DNA from: Polaromonas sp. 39-63-25
Lineage (GTDB): Bacteria; Pseudomonadota; Gammaproteobacteria; Burkholderiales; Burkholderiaceae_C
Reading direction: 5' to 3'
Assembly (NCBI RefSeq): GCF_002278925.1
Contig: NZ_NCJH01000013.1
Location: 1 to 64,000, forward strand
DNA: 64,000 nucleotides
This document shows, in pieces, positions 1-12,323 of the stretch. A program made the translations under genes and the position numbers. The notes beneath the pieces were generated by a model. That model was given only the letters and a program-made list of their open reading frames with translations. It was not told the origin of the DNA and did not search any database. The first letter of the stretch is position 1, and each line of letters begins with the position of its first letter.

Positions 1-604
<604 letters not shown>

Positions 605-869
605 AATCACTGCAATAATTTTCAACTCCCCACATTTGACTGCGGGAAGAAACTCATAAAAACGGAATTGATGAGAAATCTTGACGATTTCACATTTTCT
701 ATCTCCATGAGCGTTTAAGGTCAGAAGACCTGGCTGATCAGCTTTCACTGACTTCGCCTGGCAATCGCCTTCAAACGCCCATACTTATCGGCTGTAAATT
801 TTTAATGATCCTGACTACTTTCGTCACCGCTTGGCGGCTTCGCTTTCGTCGTTAGCTGTAATCAGCTGA
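605..869 (-). other. rrn operon leader
   Basis: Transcribed spacer between the rrn promoter and the 16S 5' end. It is AT-richer than the surrounding coding DNA. It includes an A-rich stretch, GGATCATTAAAAATTT on the minus strand (811-796), that I read as a possible boxA-like antitermination element of Burkholderiales rrn leaders. That assignment is by resemblance only. No ORF of substance is present. Confidence 0.6.
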
Positions 870-876
870 GCCTCAA

Positions 877-927
877 ATTATATACCGGATTTTTCATCAC
901 AGTCAAACTTTTTTGAAGCTTTTTTTC
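877..927 (-). promoter_or_regulatory. rrn promoter with UP-like element
   Basis: On the minus strand TTGACT (906-901) and TATAAT (882-877) are separated by 18 bp, a near-consensus sigma-70 promoter. Directly upstream (927-907) are phased A and T tracts flanking AAGCTT, as in UP elements of rRNA promoters. Transcription should begin near 870 and run into the leader and 16S gene. Confidence 0.8.
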
Positions 928-1095
928 TGCCTTCTGACTGGAGCCGCCTTTGGCGATTCGCTGTTTCATCAGCAGAGCCATCGACTATAGCACTGTTTTC
1001 TGGGGGTTGCGAGAAAAGATGTTGAAAAACGCGTCTTGATCCCCCCTGGCTTCACACCACCGCAACCCGACCGCCTGCCGCTACGCCGGATAAAA
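928..1095. other. Intergenic, nothing further recognised
   Basis: This stretch lies between the rrn promoter region and the stop codon of the molybdoenzyme large subunit gene. I see no convincing ORF, tRNA or strong terminator hairpin with a T-run. Confidence 0.5.
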
Positions 1096-3357
1096 CTAGA
1101 GAACCAGCGGCAGGGACCGCAACCTCGTTCCTGTCAGTGCAAACAAGGCGTTAGCCACGGCGGGCGCGAGCGGCGGCACGCCCGGTTCACCCACACCGCC
1201 AGGAGGCCGCGTACTGGCCACCAGATGGGTCTCAACCAGGGGCGCCTGCGCCAGCAGCAACATCGGGTAGTCGGGGAAGTTCCTCTGTTGCACCACGCCA
1301 TCGTGGATGTCCACCTTGCCGTACAAGGCGGCCGTCAGCGCAAACACCACGGCACTTTCCATTTGCTGGGCGACGATGCCGGGGTTAACCACGGTGCCGC
1401 AGTCGATCGCACAGACCACCCGGTGTACACGCGGCTGGCCATCGAGCAGCGAGACCTCGACCACCTGCGCCACGATGGAGCCAAAAGATTCATGCAATGC
1501 GATGCCCCTGGCACGCCCCGTGGGCAATTTCCCACCCCATCCGGACTGCTTCGCGGCCAGTTCCAGCACGGCCAGGTAGCGCGGCGCATCCCTGAGCAGC
1601 TGCCGGCGCAGGGCCAGCGGGTCCTGCTGCACCGCCAAAGCCAGTTCGTCGATGAAACATTCCGAAAAAAAGGCATTGTGCGAATGCCCCACGGAGCGCC
1701 AGAAACCCACAGGGACACTTTTTCGGGTGGCCACATGCGACATGTGCTGGTGGGCAAAGCCGTAAGGCAGGTCAAACAGGCCCTCCGCCGTGGTTTTGTC
1801 GGGCGTATCGACGGGGCCGGCCAGCATGGGTACGCCACGTTCCAGCCAGCGCGGACTGATGGCATCGCCGGCCGACCGGATACGCAGGCTGACGGGTTGG
1901 CCCTGGGCGTCGACTGCCGCGACCAGCCTGGCCACATGCATGGGCCGGTAAAAGTCGTGGGTGGTGTCTTCTTCCCGGGACCAGATCAGCTGCACCGGAC
2001 GGCCACCACATTCCAGGGCCACCCGGACCGCCTGGGCGATGTAATCCACCTCCAGCCGGCGGCCAAAACCGCCACCCAGCAAGGTGACGGTGACGCTGAC
2101 ATCTTCCACCGCCACGCCGGCCACGCGCGCTGCGATCGCCGCACCCATCTGCGGCACCTGGGTCGGCACCCAGAGAAACACCTTGCCGTCCCTGACCTGG
2201 GCCGTGCAGTTCATGGGCTCCAGCGCGGCGTGCGCCAGATAGGGCGCGCGGTACAAGGCCTCCAGCTTGCGGGCGGCGCCCGCCTCGGCCTGTGCCACGG
2301 ACCCCTTTTCGTAAAAGGTGAAGCCATCTTCCCCCTGTAACGCAGCTTCCAGCTCGCGCGCGATCTGGCGCGAGTCGAGAGCGCCGGCGGGGCGCTGGCG
2401 CCAGTCCACCGGCACCGCCTGCGCCGCCTGCTGGCACTGCCACCAGCTTTTCCCCACGACGGCAAAGCCCGCGGTGGATCCGGCATAGGCAGCCAGGCGC
2501 ACCAAGCGCTCCACACCCGGCATGGCCAGCGCCGCGTTCACATCAATCGTCCCGGGGGAGCCGCCCAGCATGGGACACAGCCGGATCGCCGCGTAAAGCA
2601 TGCCGGGCAAACGCACATCGAGCCCGAAACGGGCCGTGCCATCAACCTTGGCGGGAACATCCTTGCGCGGCGCGTTCCGGCCAATGACCTGCCAGTCCTC
2701 GCGCGCCTTGAGTGTCACGCTGCCCGGCGGGGTGGCGGCGGCAAAACGGGCCAGTTCACCGTAATGCGCGGATTTGCCCGACGGGTGCGAAATCACGCCG
2801 TTGCTAACGGTGAACTCGGCCACCGGCAGGCGCCACTGCAGCGACGCCGCCCCCAGCAGGGAGGCGCGCGCCGTGGCGGCCGCGGCGCGCAGCACCTGCC
2901 AGGCGTCGGCCACACTGCTCGAGCCGCCGGTGGCGTTGATGCCCAGCTCACGCGCCAGCTTGCGGACCACCCATTCGCCCGCCCTGACCTTGAACGGTCG
3001 CTCCTCGAGCTCGAAGGGGTGAAAAGGCAGGCCGGCGACCAGCATCGCGACATTGCCGTAGATGCTGTCGGCACCGGCCTGCTCAAGGTGGACGCGCGAC
3101 AGCGGCACATCCAGCTCTTCGGCCACCAGCATGGGCAAGGCCGTGTGGACGCCCTGCCCCATCTCGCTGCGCGCCATGGCCAGCACCACCGAGCCGTCGG
3201 CGGTGATCTTGATCCAGCCGTTGAGCGCCACCTGGTCCTCGGCCGGCGGCCAGAGCCGGCCGGAACCGGTGCGCGAGCGCGGCGGCAACGCGCCCCAGCC
3301 CACGATCAGGGCACCGGCAGCGCCCGCCGCGCTGAGCAGCCAGGTCCTTCTTTTCAT
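1096..3357 (-). CDS. Molybdopterin-binding oxidoreductase large subunit (IorB-like, xanthine dehydrogenase family)
   Basis: This 753-residue protein resembles the large subunit of isoquinoline 1-oxidoreductase/aldehyde oxidases of the xanthine dehydrogenase family, which hydroxylate N-heterocycles or oxidise aldehydes. The N-terminus ([15 protein letters not shown]) has a twin-arginine followed by a hydrophobic run, suggesting Tat export of the folded cofactor-loaded enzyme. Typical segments are visible: [15 protein letters not shown] near residue 65, [12 protein letters not shown] around 430, and [18 protein letters not shown] near the C-terminus, where the active-site Glu of the family sits. 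Its ATG overlaps the stop of the upstream 2Fe-2S subunit by 4 bp, so the two are translationally coupled. No partner cytochrome or molybdenum-cofactor gene is adjacent. The substrate cannot be read from sequence. Confidence 0.9.
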   Translation of the reverse strand: MKRRTWLLSAAGAAGALIVGWGALPPRSRTGSGRLWPPAEDQVALNGWIKITADGSVVLAMARSEMGQGVHTALPMLVAEELDVPLSRVHLEQAGADSIYGNVAMLVAGLPFHPFELEERPFKVRAGEWVVRKLARELGINATGGSSSVADAWQVLRAAAATARASLLGAASLQWRLPVAEFTVSNGVISHPSGKSAHYGELARFAAATPPGSVTLKAREDWQVIGRNAPRKDVPAKVDGTARFGLDVRLPGMLYAAIRLCPMLGGSPGTIDVNAALAMPGVERLVRLAAYAGSTAGFAVVGKSWWQCQQAAQAVPVDWRQRPAGALDSRQIARELEAALQGEDGFTFYEKGSVAQAEAGAARKLEALYRAPYLAHAALEPMNCTAQVRDGKVFLWVPTQVPQMGAAIAARVAGVAVEDVSVTVTLLGGGFGRRLEVDYIAQAVRVALECGGRPVQLIWSREEDTTHDFYRPMHVARLVAAVDAQGQPVSLRIRSAGDAISPRWLERGVPMLAGPVDTPDKTTAEGLFDLPYGFAHQHMSHVATRKSVPVGFWRSVGHSHNAFFSECFIDELALAVQQDPLALRRQLLRDAPRYLAVLELAAKQSGWGGKLPTGRARGIALHESFGSIVAQVVEVSLLDGQPRVHRVVCAIDCGTVVNPGIVAQQMESAVVFALTAALYGKVDIHDGVVQQRNFPDYPMLLLAQAPLVETHLVASTRPPGGVGEPGVPPLAPAVANALFALTGTRLRSLPLVL

Positions 3358-3833
3358 GAACGCTTCTTCACCGGTGCCCGGGCGGCACCCATGCCTGCGG
3401 CGCGCTTGATCGCCAGGCGGACGCGCTGATAGGTTCCGCAGCGGCAGATGTTGGTCATGGCGGCATCAATGTCGGCGTCGGTCGGTTTCGGCGTCTTTTC
3501 GAGCAGGGCCGCCGCCGCCATCAACATGCCGGACTGGCAGTAGCCGCATTGCGGCACCTGTTCGGCGATCCAGGCGCGCTGCAGCGCATGCGGCCTGGCG
3601 GGTGTGCCCAGCGCCTCGATGGTCTGGATGCGCCTGCCGGCCAGGGTGGCCACGGGGGTGACACAGGCGCGCACCGCCTGCCCGTCCACCCGCACGGTGC
3701 AGGCACCGCAGGCCGCCACACCGCAGCCGAACTTGGTGCCCGTCATGTTGAGCAGGTCGCGCAGCACCCACAGCAAAGGCATGGCCGGGTCGGCGTCCAC
3801 CTGCACGGCCTGGCCGTTGATTTGTAGTTCCAT
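3354..3833 (-). CDS. (2Fe-2S)-binding small subunit (IorA-like)
   Basis: A 159-residue small subunit that carries electrons for the molybdoenzyme encoded next. The N-terminal plant-ferredoxin-like domain has [12 protein letters not shown], and the C-terminal four-helix domain has CGYCQSGM and ICRCGTY, so all eight Cys for two 2Fe-2S clusters are present. I chose the ATG at 3833 (MELQINGQ), which gives the usual family N-terminus; an in-frame ATG at 3893 would add 20 residues not typical of the family. The stop overlaps the start of the large subunit by 4 bp. It has no signal peptide, consistent with co-export on the Tat signal of the partner. Confidence 0.92.
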   Translation of the reverse strand: MELQINGQAVQVDADPAMPLLWVLRDLLNMTGTKFGCGVAACGACTVRVDGQAVRACVTPVATLAGRRIQTIEALGTPARPHALQRAWIAEQVPQCGYCQSGMLMAAAALLEKTPKPTDADIDAAMTNICRCGTYQRVRLAIKRAAGMGAARAPVKKRS

Positions 3834-3896
3834 AAAACGTCCGGTGGTACCGGGCTGGCCCGGCGCGAGCGGCTGCCCGCCGCTGATGTCCATTGC

Positions 3897-3925
3897 ACTA
3901 TAGCCATCCGGCCTTCATCTCCCAA
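3897..3925 (-). promoter_or_regulatory. Possible promoter of the molybdoenzyme pair
   Basis: On the minus strand TTGGGA (3925-3920) and TATAGT (3902-3897) are spaced by 17 bp, upstream of the small-subunit gene and in the divergent region with uup. The match to sigma-70 is moderate. Confidence 0.3.
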
Positions 3926-3975
3926 AGCCCGGAAACCAGCATGCGAAATGGCGCACCCGGATAATCCCTGACAAC

Positions 3976-5904
<1,929 letters not shown>

Positions 5905-6035
5905 CAGTCGGGTTGCGCGAGGTCGCCGGCGGATCGGGTAAAACACCTACAGGATTTCGCGCCGGTGTCGGGGCGTGTAACCCCCTTTGAAACAGCGGCC
6001 TGCGCTACAGTGGCAGCATTGTCCAAAACCACTTC

Positions 6036-7736
6036 ATGCCCCCACGTACGCCGCCTCCTGCCCGCCTGTTTCTTGCCCCCTGGCGCTGGTTGGCTGCGCT
6101 GATGCTGGGTCTGTGGCTGACCGGTTGCGCGTCCCTGCCCAGCGAAGTGGACCGGCCGGTCTCGTCGGCCCTGGCCGACCCGACGGAAACCCGCATCGGT
6201 CGGGCCGTGCAAGCCCGCGCTGCCCAGGCGGAAACCCACAACGATTCCGGCTTTGCGCTGGTCAACAGCGCCGAACTGGCCTTCACCAGCCGCATGGCGC
6301 TGATCAATGCCGCGCAGAAAACACTGGACATCCAGTACTACGCGATCCATGCCGACGAGACCACGCTGCGGATGTTTGACGCCCTGCGCGCCGCCGCCGC
6401 CCGCGGCGTGCGCATCCGCATCCTGCTCGACGACTTCAACACCGCCGGCAAAAACGCCCAGGTGCTCAAACTCGCCTTTGGGAAAAACATCGAGCTGCGC
6501 CTGTTCAATCCCCTGCCCGGCGGGCGCGGGTCGCTGTTTTTCCGCATCCTCGGGGCGCTGAAAGACATGGACCGCCTCCAGCGGCGCATGCACAACAAGA
6601 TTTTTGTCGCCGACAACGCGGTCGCCATCACCGGCGGGCGCAACCTCGGCGAAACCTACTTCGGCCAGGGCGAGTCCACCAACTTCATCGACGCCGACGT
6701 GCTGGCGGCCGGGCGGATCGTGCGCGAACTCTCGCGCAGCTTTGACCTGTACTGGAACAACCCGCTGGCCTACCCGGTGCAGTCCCTGATGACCGCAGAA
6801 CAGCTGGAAGCCATGAAACCGCCGCCGGCAGCGGGCTCGCCGGCAGGCCAGGCCGGGCCGGTCACCAGCGAAGCCAGCGCCTCCGCCGGCGGCAATGCCA
6901 CCGGCGCCGCCCGGGCCCCAACCGCGAAATCCGCCGTGCGCAAGGTCACCGCGCTGGACGGCTCGGTCAGCGTGGTCGAACCCCTGCCCGACAGCACCAA
7001 CCTGGCGCTGCTCGAATGGATCTGGGCGCCGTCAACGCTGCTGGTCGACAAGGCTTCCAAGATCGCCGCCGACGCCGACGCGGTGGAAGCGTCGCAGGAC
7101 ACCACGGTCGATGGCCTGCTGCAACTGATGGCAGAGGCCAAAAGCGACCTGCTGATCGTCTCGCCCTACTTTGTACCGGGCCGGCGCATGATGGACCAGC
7201 TCGCGGCCATCCGGCGCAAGGACGTGCGCATCCGGGTGCTGACCAACTCCCTGGCGTCCAACGATGCGCCTGCCGCCCATGTGGGGTACGCCCGTTACCG
7301 CAAGGAACTGCTGGGCCTGGGCATTGAACTGTATGAAATGCGCGCCGAGCAGGAAGGCACGCTGAGCGGCTTCAGCTCTCTCGGCAGTACCGGCTCGGCA
7401 GGCGGCTCACGCGCCAGTCTGCATGCCAAGATCGTGGTGCTCGACGATACCCTGCTGGTGATCGGGTCCATGAATCTGGACCTGCGCTCCCAGTTGCAGA
7501 ACAGCGAGGTCGCGCTGGTGATCCGCAGCCGCAAACTCTCGGCCGACACCACCCGGCTGATTGAACCGGCGCTCGCCAAGGGCGCCTACAAGGTCGAGCT
7601 GGAAAACGACCAGCTGATCTGGCGCGCGCCTCAAGGCTCGCAGCTGAAGGACTCCCGCACGGAGCCGGACGCGAGCCTGGGGCTCAAGCTCATGCTCATG
7701 CTGATTGGCCCGCTGGCGCCTGACGAGATGCTCTGA
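6036..7736 (+). CDS. Phospholipase D family lipoprotein (cardiolipin synthase C-like)
   Basis: A 566-residue protein with two HKD motifs: HNKIFVAD near residue 185, followed by GGRN, and HAKIVVLD near 462, followed by GSMN. This is the complete phospholipase D/cardiolipin synthase active site. The N-terminus has a hydrophobic signal ending in LTGC (about residue 30), a lipobox, so the protein is probably an envelope lipoprotein. Length and lipobox fit the ClsC/YmdC-like group that makes or remodels phospholipids. An Ala/Pro/Ser-rich linker (~265-305) separates the two halves. The gene stands alone, 131 bp after uup. Confidence 0.88.
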   Translation: MPPRTPPPARLFLAPWRWLAALMLGLWLTGCASLPSEVDRPVSSALADPTETRIGRAVQARAAQAETHNDSGFALVNSAELAFTSRMALINAAQKTLDIQYYAIHADETTLRMFDALRAAAARGVRIRILLDDFNTAGKNAQVLKLAFGKNIELRLFNPLPGGRGSLFFRILGALKDMDRLQRRMHNKIFVADNAVAITGGRNLGETYFGQGESTNFIDADVLAAGRIVRELSRSFDLYWNNPLAYPVQSLMTAEQLEAMKPPPAAGSPAGQAGPVTSEASASAGGNATGAARAPTAKSAVRKVTALDGSVSVVEPLPDSTNLALLEWIWAPSTLLVDKASKIAADADAVEASQDTTVDGLLQLMAEAKSDLLIVSPYFVPGRRMMDQLAAIRRKDVRIRVLTNSLASNDAPAAHVGYARYRKELLGLGIELYEMRAEQEGTLSGFSSLGSTGSAGGSRASLHAKIVVLDDTLLVIGSMNLDLRSQLQNSEVALVIRSRKLSADTTRLIEPALAKGAYKVELENDQLIWRAPQGSQLKDSRTEPDASLGLKLMLMLIGPLAPDEML

Positions 7737-7793
7737 GCGGCCACGCGGCTTTTTCGGGGGCACGGACGGCCGGTCGCCAGGCGGCAAGCGTCG

Positions 7794-8303
7794 TCAGTAA
7801 TGCAGGCCGACCGTCATCTCCAGGTTTTCCCCGCCATAGGGAAAGCTGGCGGCCGCAAACGAGGGAGCCCCCAGCAGGGCGCTGGCGTCATTTGAAAACC
7901 CGTAGCCCTCCACCGGGATGCCCAGCCAGTTCACATCCAGTTTGCCGTTCATGTTTTCATCATGCACGACGGCCAGGGCATAACTGCCCGGCGCGATGTC
8001 TTCAAAGTCGCAGCGTGCCTGCCTGTCCCGGACCTTGATGACCATGATCTGGGTGGCAGCGTGCAAGTATTCCGTCGGAAACCCCACCGACGACTCGAAC
8101 AGCGCGCAGGCCACGGCGCCTGTGCTGCTCCGGATGTCCAGAATCTTCACGTGAATGCCGGGGCAGGCGGTCTGGGCCAGGGCGGCGGCGGGAAGATTCC
8201 CCGCCAGCAGCATGACGCACCCCGCAGCGCAGCGGACGGCCTGCGTCCTCGCATTCTCGATGGTGGCCGTCAGCGCAGACTTTCGAACGTCTGAATCAAT
8301 CAT
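7794..8303 (-). CDS. DUF2141 domain-containing secreted protein
   Basis: A protein of about 169 residues. The C-terminal ~125 residues match the DUF2141 family: a beta-rich fold with PGSYALAVVHDENMNGKLD near the middle and a final FPYGGENLEMTVGL segment. A hydrophobic N-terminal region ending near AAALAQ suggests a signal peptide, so the product is probably periplasmic. I chose the ATG at 8303 because GAGG lies 6 nt upstream; ATGs at 8309 and 8330 are also in frame. Function of the family is unknown. Confidence 0.8.
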   Translation of the reverse strand: MIDSDVRKSALTATIENARTQAVRCAAGCVMLLAGNLPAAALAQTACPGIHVKILDIRSSTGAVACALFESSVGFPTEYLHAATQIMVIKVRDRQARCDFEDIAPGSYALAVVHDENMNGKLDVNWLGIPVEGYGFSNDASALLGAPSFAAASFPYGGENLEMTVGLHY

Positions 8304-8391
8304 GATCATCCTCGCAGTTCCGGACCGCATGTCTGGGTCGATCGCAGCAGGACCCGGGGCCGGCTGTCCGGGTCCGTCGCCAGGTGACGGT

Positions 8392-8802
8392 TCAGGGTTC
8401 TGGCGTTCCGGTGTCCCGGAAGCCGCGCTTCAACTCCGCTCTTGCGGCGCTGGCAAGAGCCTGGTATTTGGTCCGGAATGCATCGAGGCTCCCTTCTTCG
8501 AGCTCTTCCAGATCGAGCAAGGCGTTGTGTGCGCCCTGTGTTGCGCGAATCAGTTCATCGAGTTTCACCTGGATGGCTTCGGTGTCCCTATTCTGCGTGT
8601 TCTGGATCAGAAAAACCATCAGGAAGGTCACGATGGTGGTGCCAGTGTTGATGACCAGTTGCCAGGTGTCACTGAAGCCGAACAGGGGGCCGGTGACGAT
8701 CCACGCCGCGATCACACCCACCGCGAGCACGAACACCCTGGGGCGGCCGCAGAAGTGCGCCGCCTGTTTCGCGAACCGGGAGTACCAGACGGTGTTATTC
8801 AT
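8392..8802 (-). CDS. Low-affinity iron permease family protein
   Basis: A 136-residue membrane protein with two hydrophobic segments (about 24-42 and 50-66) and a charged C-terminal helix. It matches the small bacterial members of the low-affinity iron permease family; the segment WQLVINTGTTIVTFLMVFLI followed by QNTQNRD is characteristic. GAGG sits 8 nt before the ATG. Iron transport by the short bacterial homologues is inferred from the family name only. Confidence 0.85.
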   Translation of the reverse strand: MNNTVWYSRFAKQAAHFCGRPRVFVLAVGVIAAWIVTGPLFGFSDTWQLVINTGTTIVTFLMVFLIQNTQNRDTEAIQVKLDELIRATQGAHNALLDLEELEEGSLDAFRTKYQALASAARAELKRGFRDTGTPEP

Positions 8803-8896
8803 TTAAAACCTCATTGTTTGAAAGGAGTCGGACAACAGCTGCAACGACGGGCCCTCCGGTGCGTCGTCCGCGCCAACGACCCGCTCCGGCGATCAC

Positions 8897-10075
8897 TCAT
8901 GCAAACACCGCCACGCGCAAAGGCTCGCGCTTGCCTTTGGCCAGGATGTCGCGCTGCTGCATGGGCGCAAGGCCTGCGGCGTCGCAGGCGACGATGCTCA
9001 CCAGCAATTCGCCGGGCGCGGCGGCATCACACAGGCGTTGCGCGGTATTCACCGTGTCGCCTATGAAATCATAGGCCTTGGCGCCCTCGCCGCCGAGCAC
9101 CCCTTCGACGACCTGGCCACAATGCACGCCGGCACCGGCCGCCAGATTCGAAGCTGCCAGCAGCTTGCGCGTCGAGGCCAGCATGCGCGAGCCCGCGGTC
9201 ACGGCCTGGGCCGCATCCGCAAACACGGCCATGACTTCATCGGCGGTGTATTTGAGCTTGATCGGAGGGTGCTCGTTCAGCGCCTCTTCCGCCGTCCGGT
9301 AATAGGCATTGAGCATGCGGACCACGGCCTCGGGCGTCTGCGATTCGCTCCAGGCGGTAAAGCCGCGAATGTCCATGAACAAGATGGCGCGACCCACGCG
9401 CTGCAGCGACAGGCTGCGCTCGTCAGCAATCGCACGGTCAAGAATGCCACGCCCAAGCGACCACTCCGAATACTGGCGCAGGCGCGCCGTCAGCGAGCGC
9501 ACCGTGGCCAGTGAGCGGCGCAGATTGATGTCGGCAAAGCCCAGCAGCACCCCGAGCAAGAGCAGCACCACGGCAAGAAAGTCATGCGCGCGGTCGGCAA
9601 AGAAGACGTCGAACGACAGCGCTGTGTTCTTGCTGCGGGCCTCGAACAGCGCATACATCACCAGCGGGATCGCCGAGCGCAGTACGTTCTCTGCCAACAC
9701 CAGAGGGGCCGCGCCCCCCGCTTGCCTGGCCTGCGCCGATTGCAGCAGGGCGAAGCCGAGCGCAAAAGCCCAGTAGGCCTGGTGATGCCACTGCTGGAAG
9801 AAAGCGGCGCCCTCAAGGCCCGTCTCGACCAGGGAATAAAGCAGCGGGCCGGCCAGATTGGCGAGAAAAGGCCGCGGCCGGCCGCGCAGGGCCAACCACT
9901 CCATCAGCCAGGCCTGCCCGATGCCCGAGGCCAGCAACAGATAGGGGTCGGCGCCGGCAAAATAACCGGGGCGCGCCAGCAGCGCCTCGAGAATCAGCAA
10001 TACCAGTGGCACATGACCACTGTGGGTGAAGAAGTTGCGCGCAGCGCGTGCGAAAAGCGTTTCAGCAGCGTTCAT
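8897..10075 (-). CDS. Membrane-bound class III adenylate/guanylate cyclase
   Basis: A 392-residue protein. The first ~170 residues contain several hydrophobic helices. They are followed by a short helical linker (about 175-215) and a class III nucleotide cyclase domain to the end. Visible cyclase motifs are FMDIRGFTAWSE near 230, with the first metal-binding Asp, then KYTADEVMAVF with the second acidic residue, and DFIGDTVNTAQRLCDAA near 345, with the transition-state Asn/Arg region. It should make a cyclic nucleotide in response to a membrane signal. Whether ATP or GTP is used cannot be settled here. No clear Shine-Dalgarno precedes the ATG. Confidence 0.85.
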   Translation of the reverse strand: MNAAETLFARAARNFFTHSGHVPLVLLILEALLARPGYFAGADPYLLLASGIGQAWLMEWLALRGRPRPFLANLAGPLLYSLVETGLEGAAFFQQWHHQAYWAFALGFALLQSAQARQAGGAAPLVLAENVLRSAIPLVMYALFEARSKNTALSFDVFFADRAHDFLAVVLLLLGVLLGFADINLRRSLATVRSLTARLRQYSEWSLGRGILDRAIADERSLSLQRVGRAILFMDIRGFTAWSESQTPEAVVRMLNAYYRTAEEALNEHPPIKLKYTADEVMAVFADAAQAVTAGSRMLASTRKLLAASNLAAGAGVHCGQVVEGVLGGEGAKAYDFIGDTVNTAQRLCDAAAPGELLVSIVACDAAGLAPMQQRDILAKGKREPLRVAVFA

Positions 10076-10117
10076 TCGGAAATACCTGGGCTCCTGCCTG
10101 CCATGGTGTGTCCCGGG

Positions 10118-10648
10118 TCAGGAGAGGCTGGCATCGGGAAGCCCGATGTTGCACCACATGTGGATCTTGGAGACGTAGGCCGGACCTGTGGCGACGGCAA
10201 AGGGCTCGACACCATAGGCAACAAAGCCGCAGCTTTCATACAAGGCCCGGGCAGCGTCGTTCCCCTGCGTCACCGTGAGCTGGACCAGCCGGACCCCGGG
10301 ACGGGCGCCCGCCTGAACCAGCACGGCCTGCACCAGACTGCGCCCCAGCCCCTGCTGGCGACACCGGGCGGGCACATACATGCCGAAGAGGGCGGCCTTG
10401 TGGCGCAGCTTCTCGCGCGTCTCGAACGACAGGCCGGCCACACCGGCGAGCCGGTCGTCCTGAAAGACACCGAGCACCCGCTCTGCGGCCAGCGGCGCTT
10501 CGCTGAGCCGCGACTGCCACCACGACGGCGGCAGGGCGGCGCGCTCGGCGACGCTGGAAGTGAAAGCGTCGGGATGCAGGGCATAGGCCTCGAGCATGAG
10601 CGCCCGGTAGTCGGGCGCGTGGGCAGGCCGGAGTTGCTCGATCAGCAT
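10118..10648 (-). CDS. GNAT family N-acetyltransferase
   Basis: A 176-residue single-domain GNAT acetyltransferase. The acetyl-CoA-binding motif A is seen as RQQGLGRSLVQAVL near residue 93, followed by the typical NDAARALYESCGF segment near 135. AAGGGG lies 8 nt before the ATG. The acceptor substrate is unknown. The gene is 42 bp upstream of the cyclase gene on the same strand, so the two may be co-transcribed. Confidence 0.88.
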   Translation of the reverse strand: MLIEQLRPAHAPDYRALMLEAYALHPDAFTSSVAERAALPPSWWQSRLSEAPLAAERVLGVFQDDRLAGVAGLSFETREKLRHKAALFGMYVPARCRQQGLGRSLVQAVLVQAGARPGVRLVQLTVTQGNDAARALYESCGFVAYGVEPFAVATGPAYVSKIHMWCNIGLPDASLS

Positions 10649-10697
10649 GAAGAGACCCCTTTTTCCTCGCCGGCCCGGGGGACCGCGTTTGCTATTA

Positions 10698-10740
10698 ATT
10701 CAATAGCTGCTTGCACCCGCCCATCAAGGGCTGGTGTCCA
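10698..10740 (+). repeat. Dispersed short repeat (type A), intergenic copy
   Basis: CAATAGCTGCTTGCACCCGC followed by CCATCAAGGGCTGG, between the GNAT gene and the MocR gene. It is one of the most complete copies and shows the second half (CATCAAGGGCT) shared in variant form with the copies at 16744 and 42224. Confidence 0.6.
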
Positions 10741-10766
10741 AAAACACATAAAAACTTGAAGGCAGC

Positions 10767-12263
10767 TCACTTCATGCTGTCCCGCAGCCGCGCAAACACC
10801 TTCCAGAACGCCGCCTCCTGCGTCGTCGCAAAGTTGATGCGCATCAGGGTGCTGGGTTTGCGCACCGCGTGAAACAGCGCACCCGGCGCGATCAGGTAAC
10901 CCTCGTCGAGCATGCGCTGCGCCAGCGCGTCGGTGTCCACGCCGGTCTCCACCCAGCCGAACAGGCCGGCGGGCTCCGCCGCAAAACTGCAGCCGTGCGC
11001 CAGCGCCAGCTTGACGCTGCGCGCGCGCGCCGCGTCCAGCCGTGTGCGAATGCGTTCGGCATGGCGGCGCAGCTGGCCCTGGTCGATGCACCAGGCCAGC
11101 GCTTTTTCCAGCAGCGAGGGCGTGGTCAGCGTGCCCAGCAGCTTGGTGTCGAGCAGGCGCTCCACCAGGTCGGGCGGCGCGGCCATGAAACCGACGCGCC
11201 AGCCGGGAGCGAGGATCTTGGCAAAACCGCTGACATAAATCGTGCGCTGCAGGCCGTCGAGCGCACACAGCCGCGTCGCATGTTCGGGCGCCAGGTGGCT
11301 GTAGGTGTCGTCCTCGACGATGTGGAAGTTGTGCTGGTTGGCCAGCTGCAGCACGCGGTGCGCGCTGCCCGGGGTCAGGCAATAACCGGTCGGGTTGTGG
11401 AACACGCTGACGCTGACAAACAGCTTCGGGCTGTGCAGCGCGCAGTACTGCGCCATCACTTCCAGGTCCGGCCCGTCGGCGCGCCGCGGCACCGGCAGGA
11501 TGCGCATGCCCAGCGCATCGAGCCGGGCAAACTCCACGGCCCAGCCGGGCTCCTCGACCATCACGCAGTCGCCGGCGCGCAGCAGCGTGCGGCTCACGAT
11601 GTCCAGGGCATGGGTGGCGCCCACGCTGGTGATGATCTGTTCGGGCAGCGCATGCACATTGAGCGCGCTGAGTTTTTGCGAGAGCGCGCGGCGCAGGCCG
11701 CTGTCACCCATGGGTTCGCCATAACTGAGTGAAAACTCGCGCAGCGCGCTGCCGCTGGTGACCCTGCGCACCGCCGCCGGCATGAAGCTGGTCTCCAGCC
11801 ACTCGGTCGGAAACACACCCATGCCCGGTTGCGGCTTGTTGCTGACCTTGTGGAACATGCCGCGGATCAGCGCGGTGGCATCCACCGGCGCCTGCCGGCT
11901 CGCCATCCAGGTCGCGGTGCTCCAGCTGCTCAGCGGCGCCGGGGTGTCGGGCGCACTTGCCTCCAGCGCCCCGGTTGCTCCGTTTTTTGTAGCGACACGC
12001 GCTGAATGGGCGGGCGCCAGGACTGCATTGAACGATGCATCGCGGACAAAAAACCCGCGGTTCCTGCGCGCCACCACCAGGCCCTGCGCCTGCAACTGGT
12101 CATAAGCCGCGACGACGGTGGACACGCTGACGCCCTGCTGCTCGGCACACAGGCGCACCGAGGGCAGGCGCGCGCCGGGCGCCAGCAAGCGGCTGCGAAT
12201 ACGCTCGGCAAACCGGGCGCTGAGCTGCTCGGTCAGGGACTGGGAGGCGGTTTTCATCAACAT
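10767..12263 (-). CDS. MocR-type regulator (GntR wHTH fused to aminotransferase-like domain)
   Basis: A 498-residue transcription factor of the MocR/PdxR class. Residues ~1-75 form a GntR-like winged helix (SRLLAPGARLPSVRLCAEQQ). Residues ~150-498 form a fold-type I aminotransferase domain that binds PLP, with the Schiff-base Lys in VSGFAKILAPGWRVGF near 348. Such proteins sense PLP adducts and usually control a divergent operon. Here they face nine genes starting at 12396. GGAG lies 8 nt before the chosen ATG. The linker between the domains includes a variant of the dispersed short repeat (11983-12018, antisense). Confidence 0.93.
   Translation of the reverse strand: MLMKTASQSLTEQLSARFAERIRSRLLAPGARLPSVRLCAEQQGVSVSTVVAAYDQLQAQGLVVARRNRGFFVRDASFNAVLAPAHSARVATKNGATGALEASAPDTPAPLSSWSTATWMASRQAPVDATALIRGMFHKVSNKPQPGMGVFPTEWLETSFMPAAVRRVTSGSALREFSLSYGEPMGDSGLRRALSQKLSALNVHALPEQIITSVGATHALDIVSRTLLRAGDCVMVEEPGWAVEFARLDALGMRILPVPRRADGPDLEVMAQYCALHSPKLFVSVSVFHNPTGYCLTPGSAHRVLQLANQHNFHIVEDDTYSHLAPEHATRLCALDGLQRTIYVSGFAKILAPGWRVGFMAAPPDLVERLLDTKLLGTLTTPSLLEKALAWCIDQGQLRRHAERIRTRLDAARARSVKLALAHGCSFAAEPAGLFGWVETGVDTDALAQRMLDEGYLIAPGALFHAVRKPSTLMRINFATTQEAAFWKVFARLRDSMK
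11983..12018 (+). repeat. Possible type A repeat variant in the MocR linker
   Basis: TTTTTTGTAGCGACACGCGC followed by GAATGGGCGGGCGCC resembles the type A element, but with GTAGCG in place of ATAGCT. It falls exactly in the interdomain linker of the regulator, in reverse orientation to that gene. Confidence 0.35.
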
Positions 12264-12323
12264 GGCGGACTCCGGCGGCCCCGGTGCAACGCTGCACCAG
12301 CGACCTGTGTGCTGATAATTTGA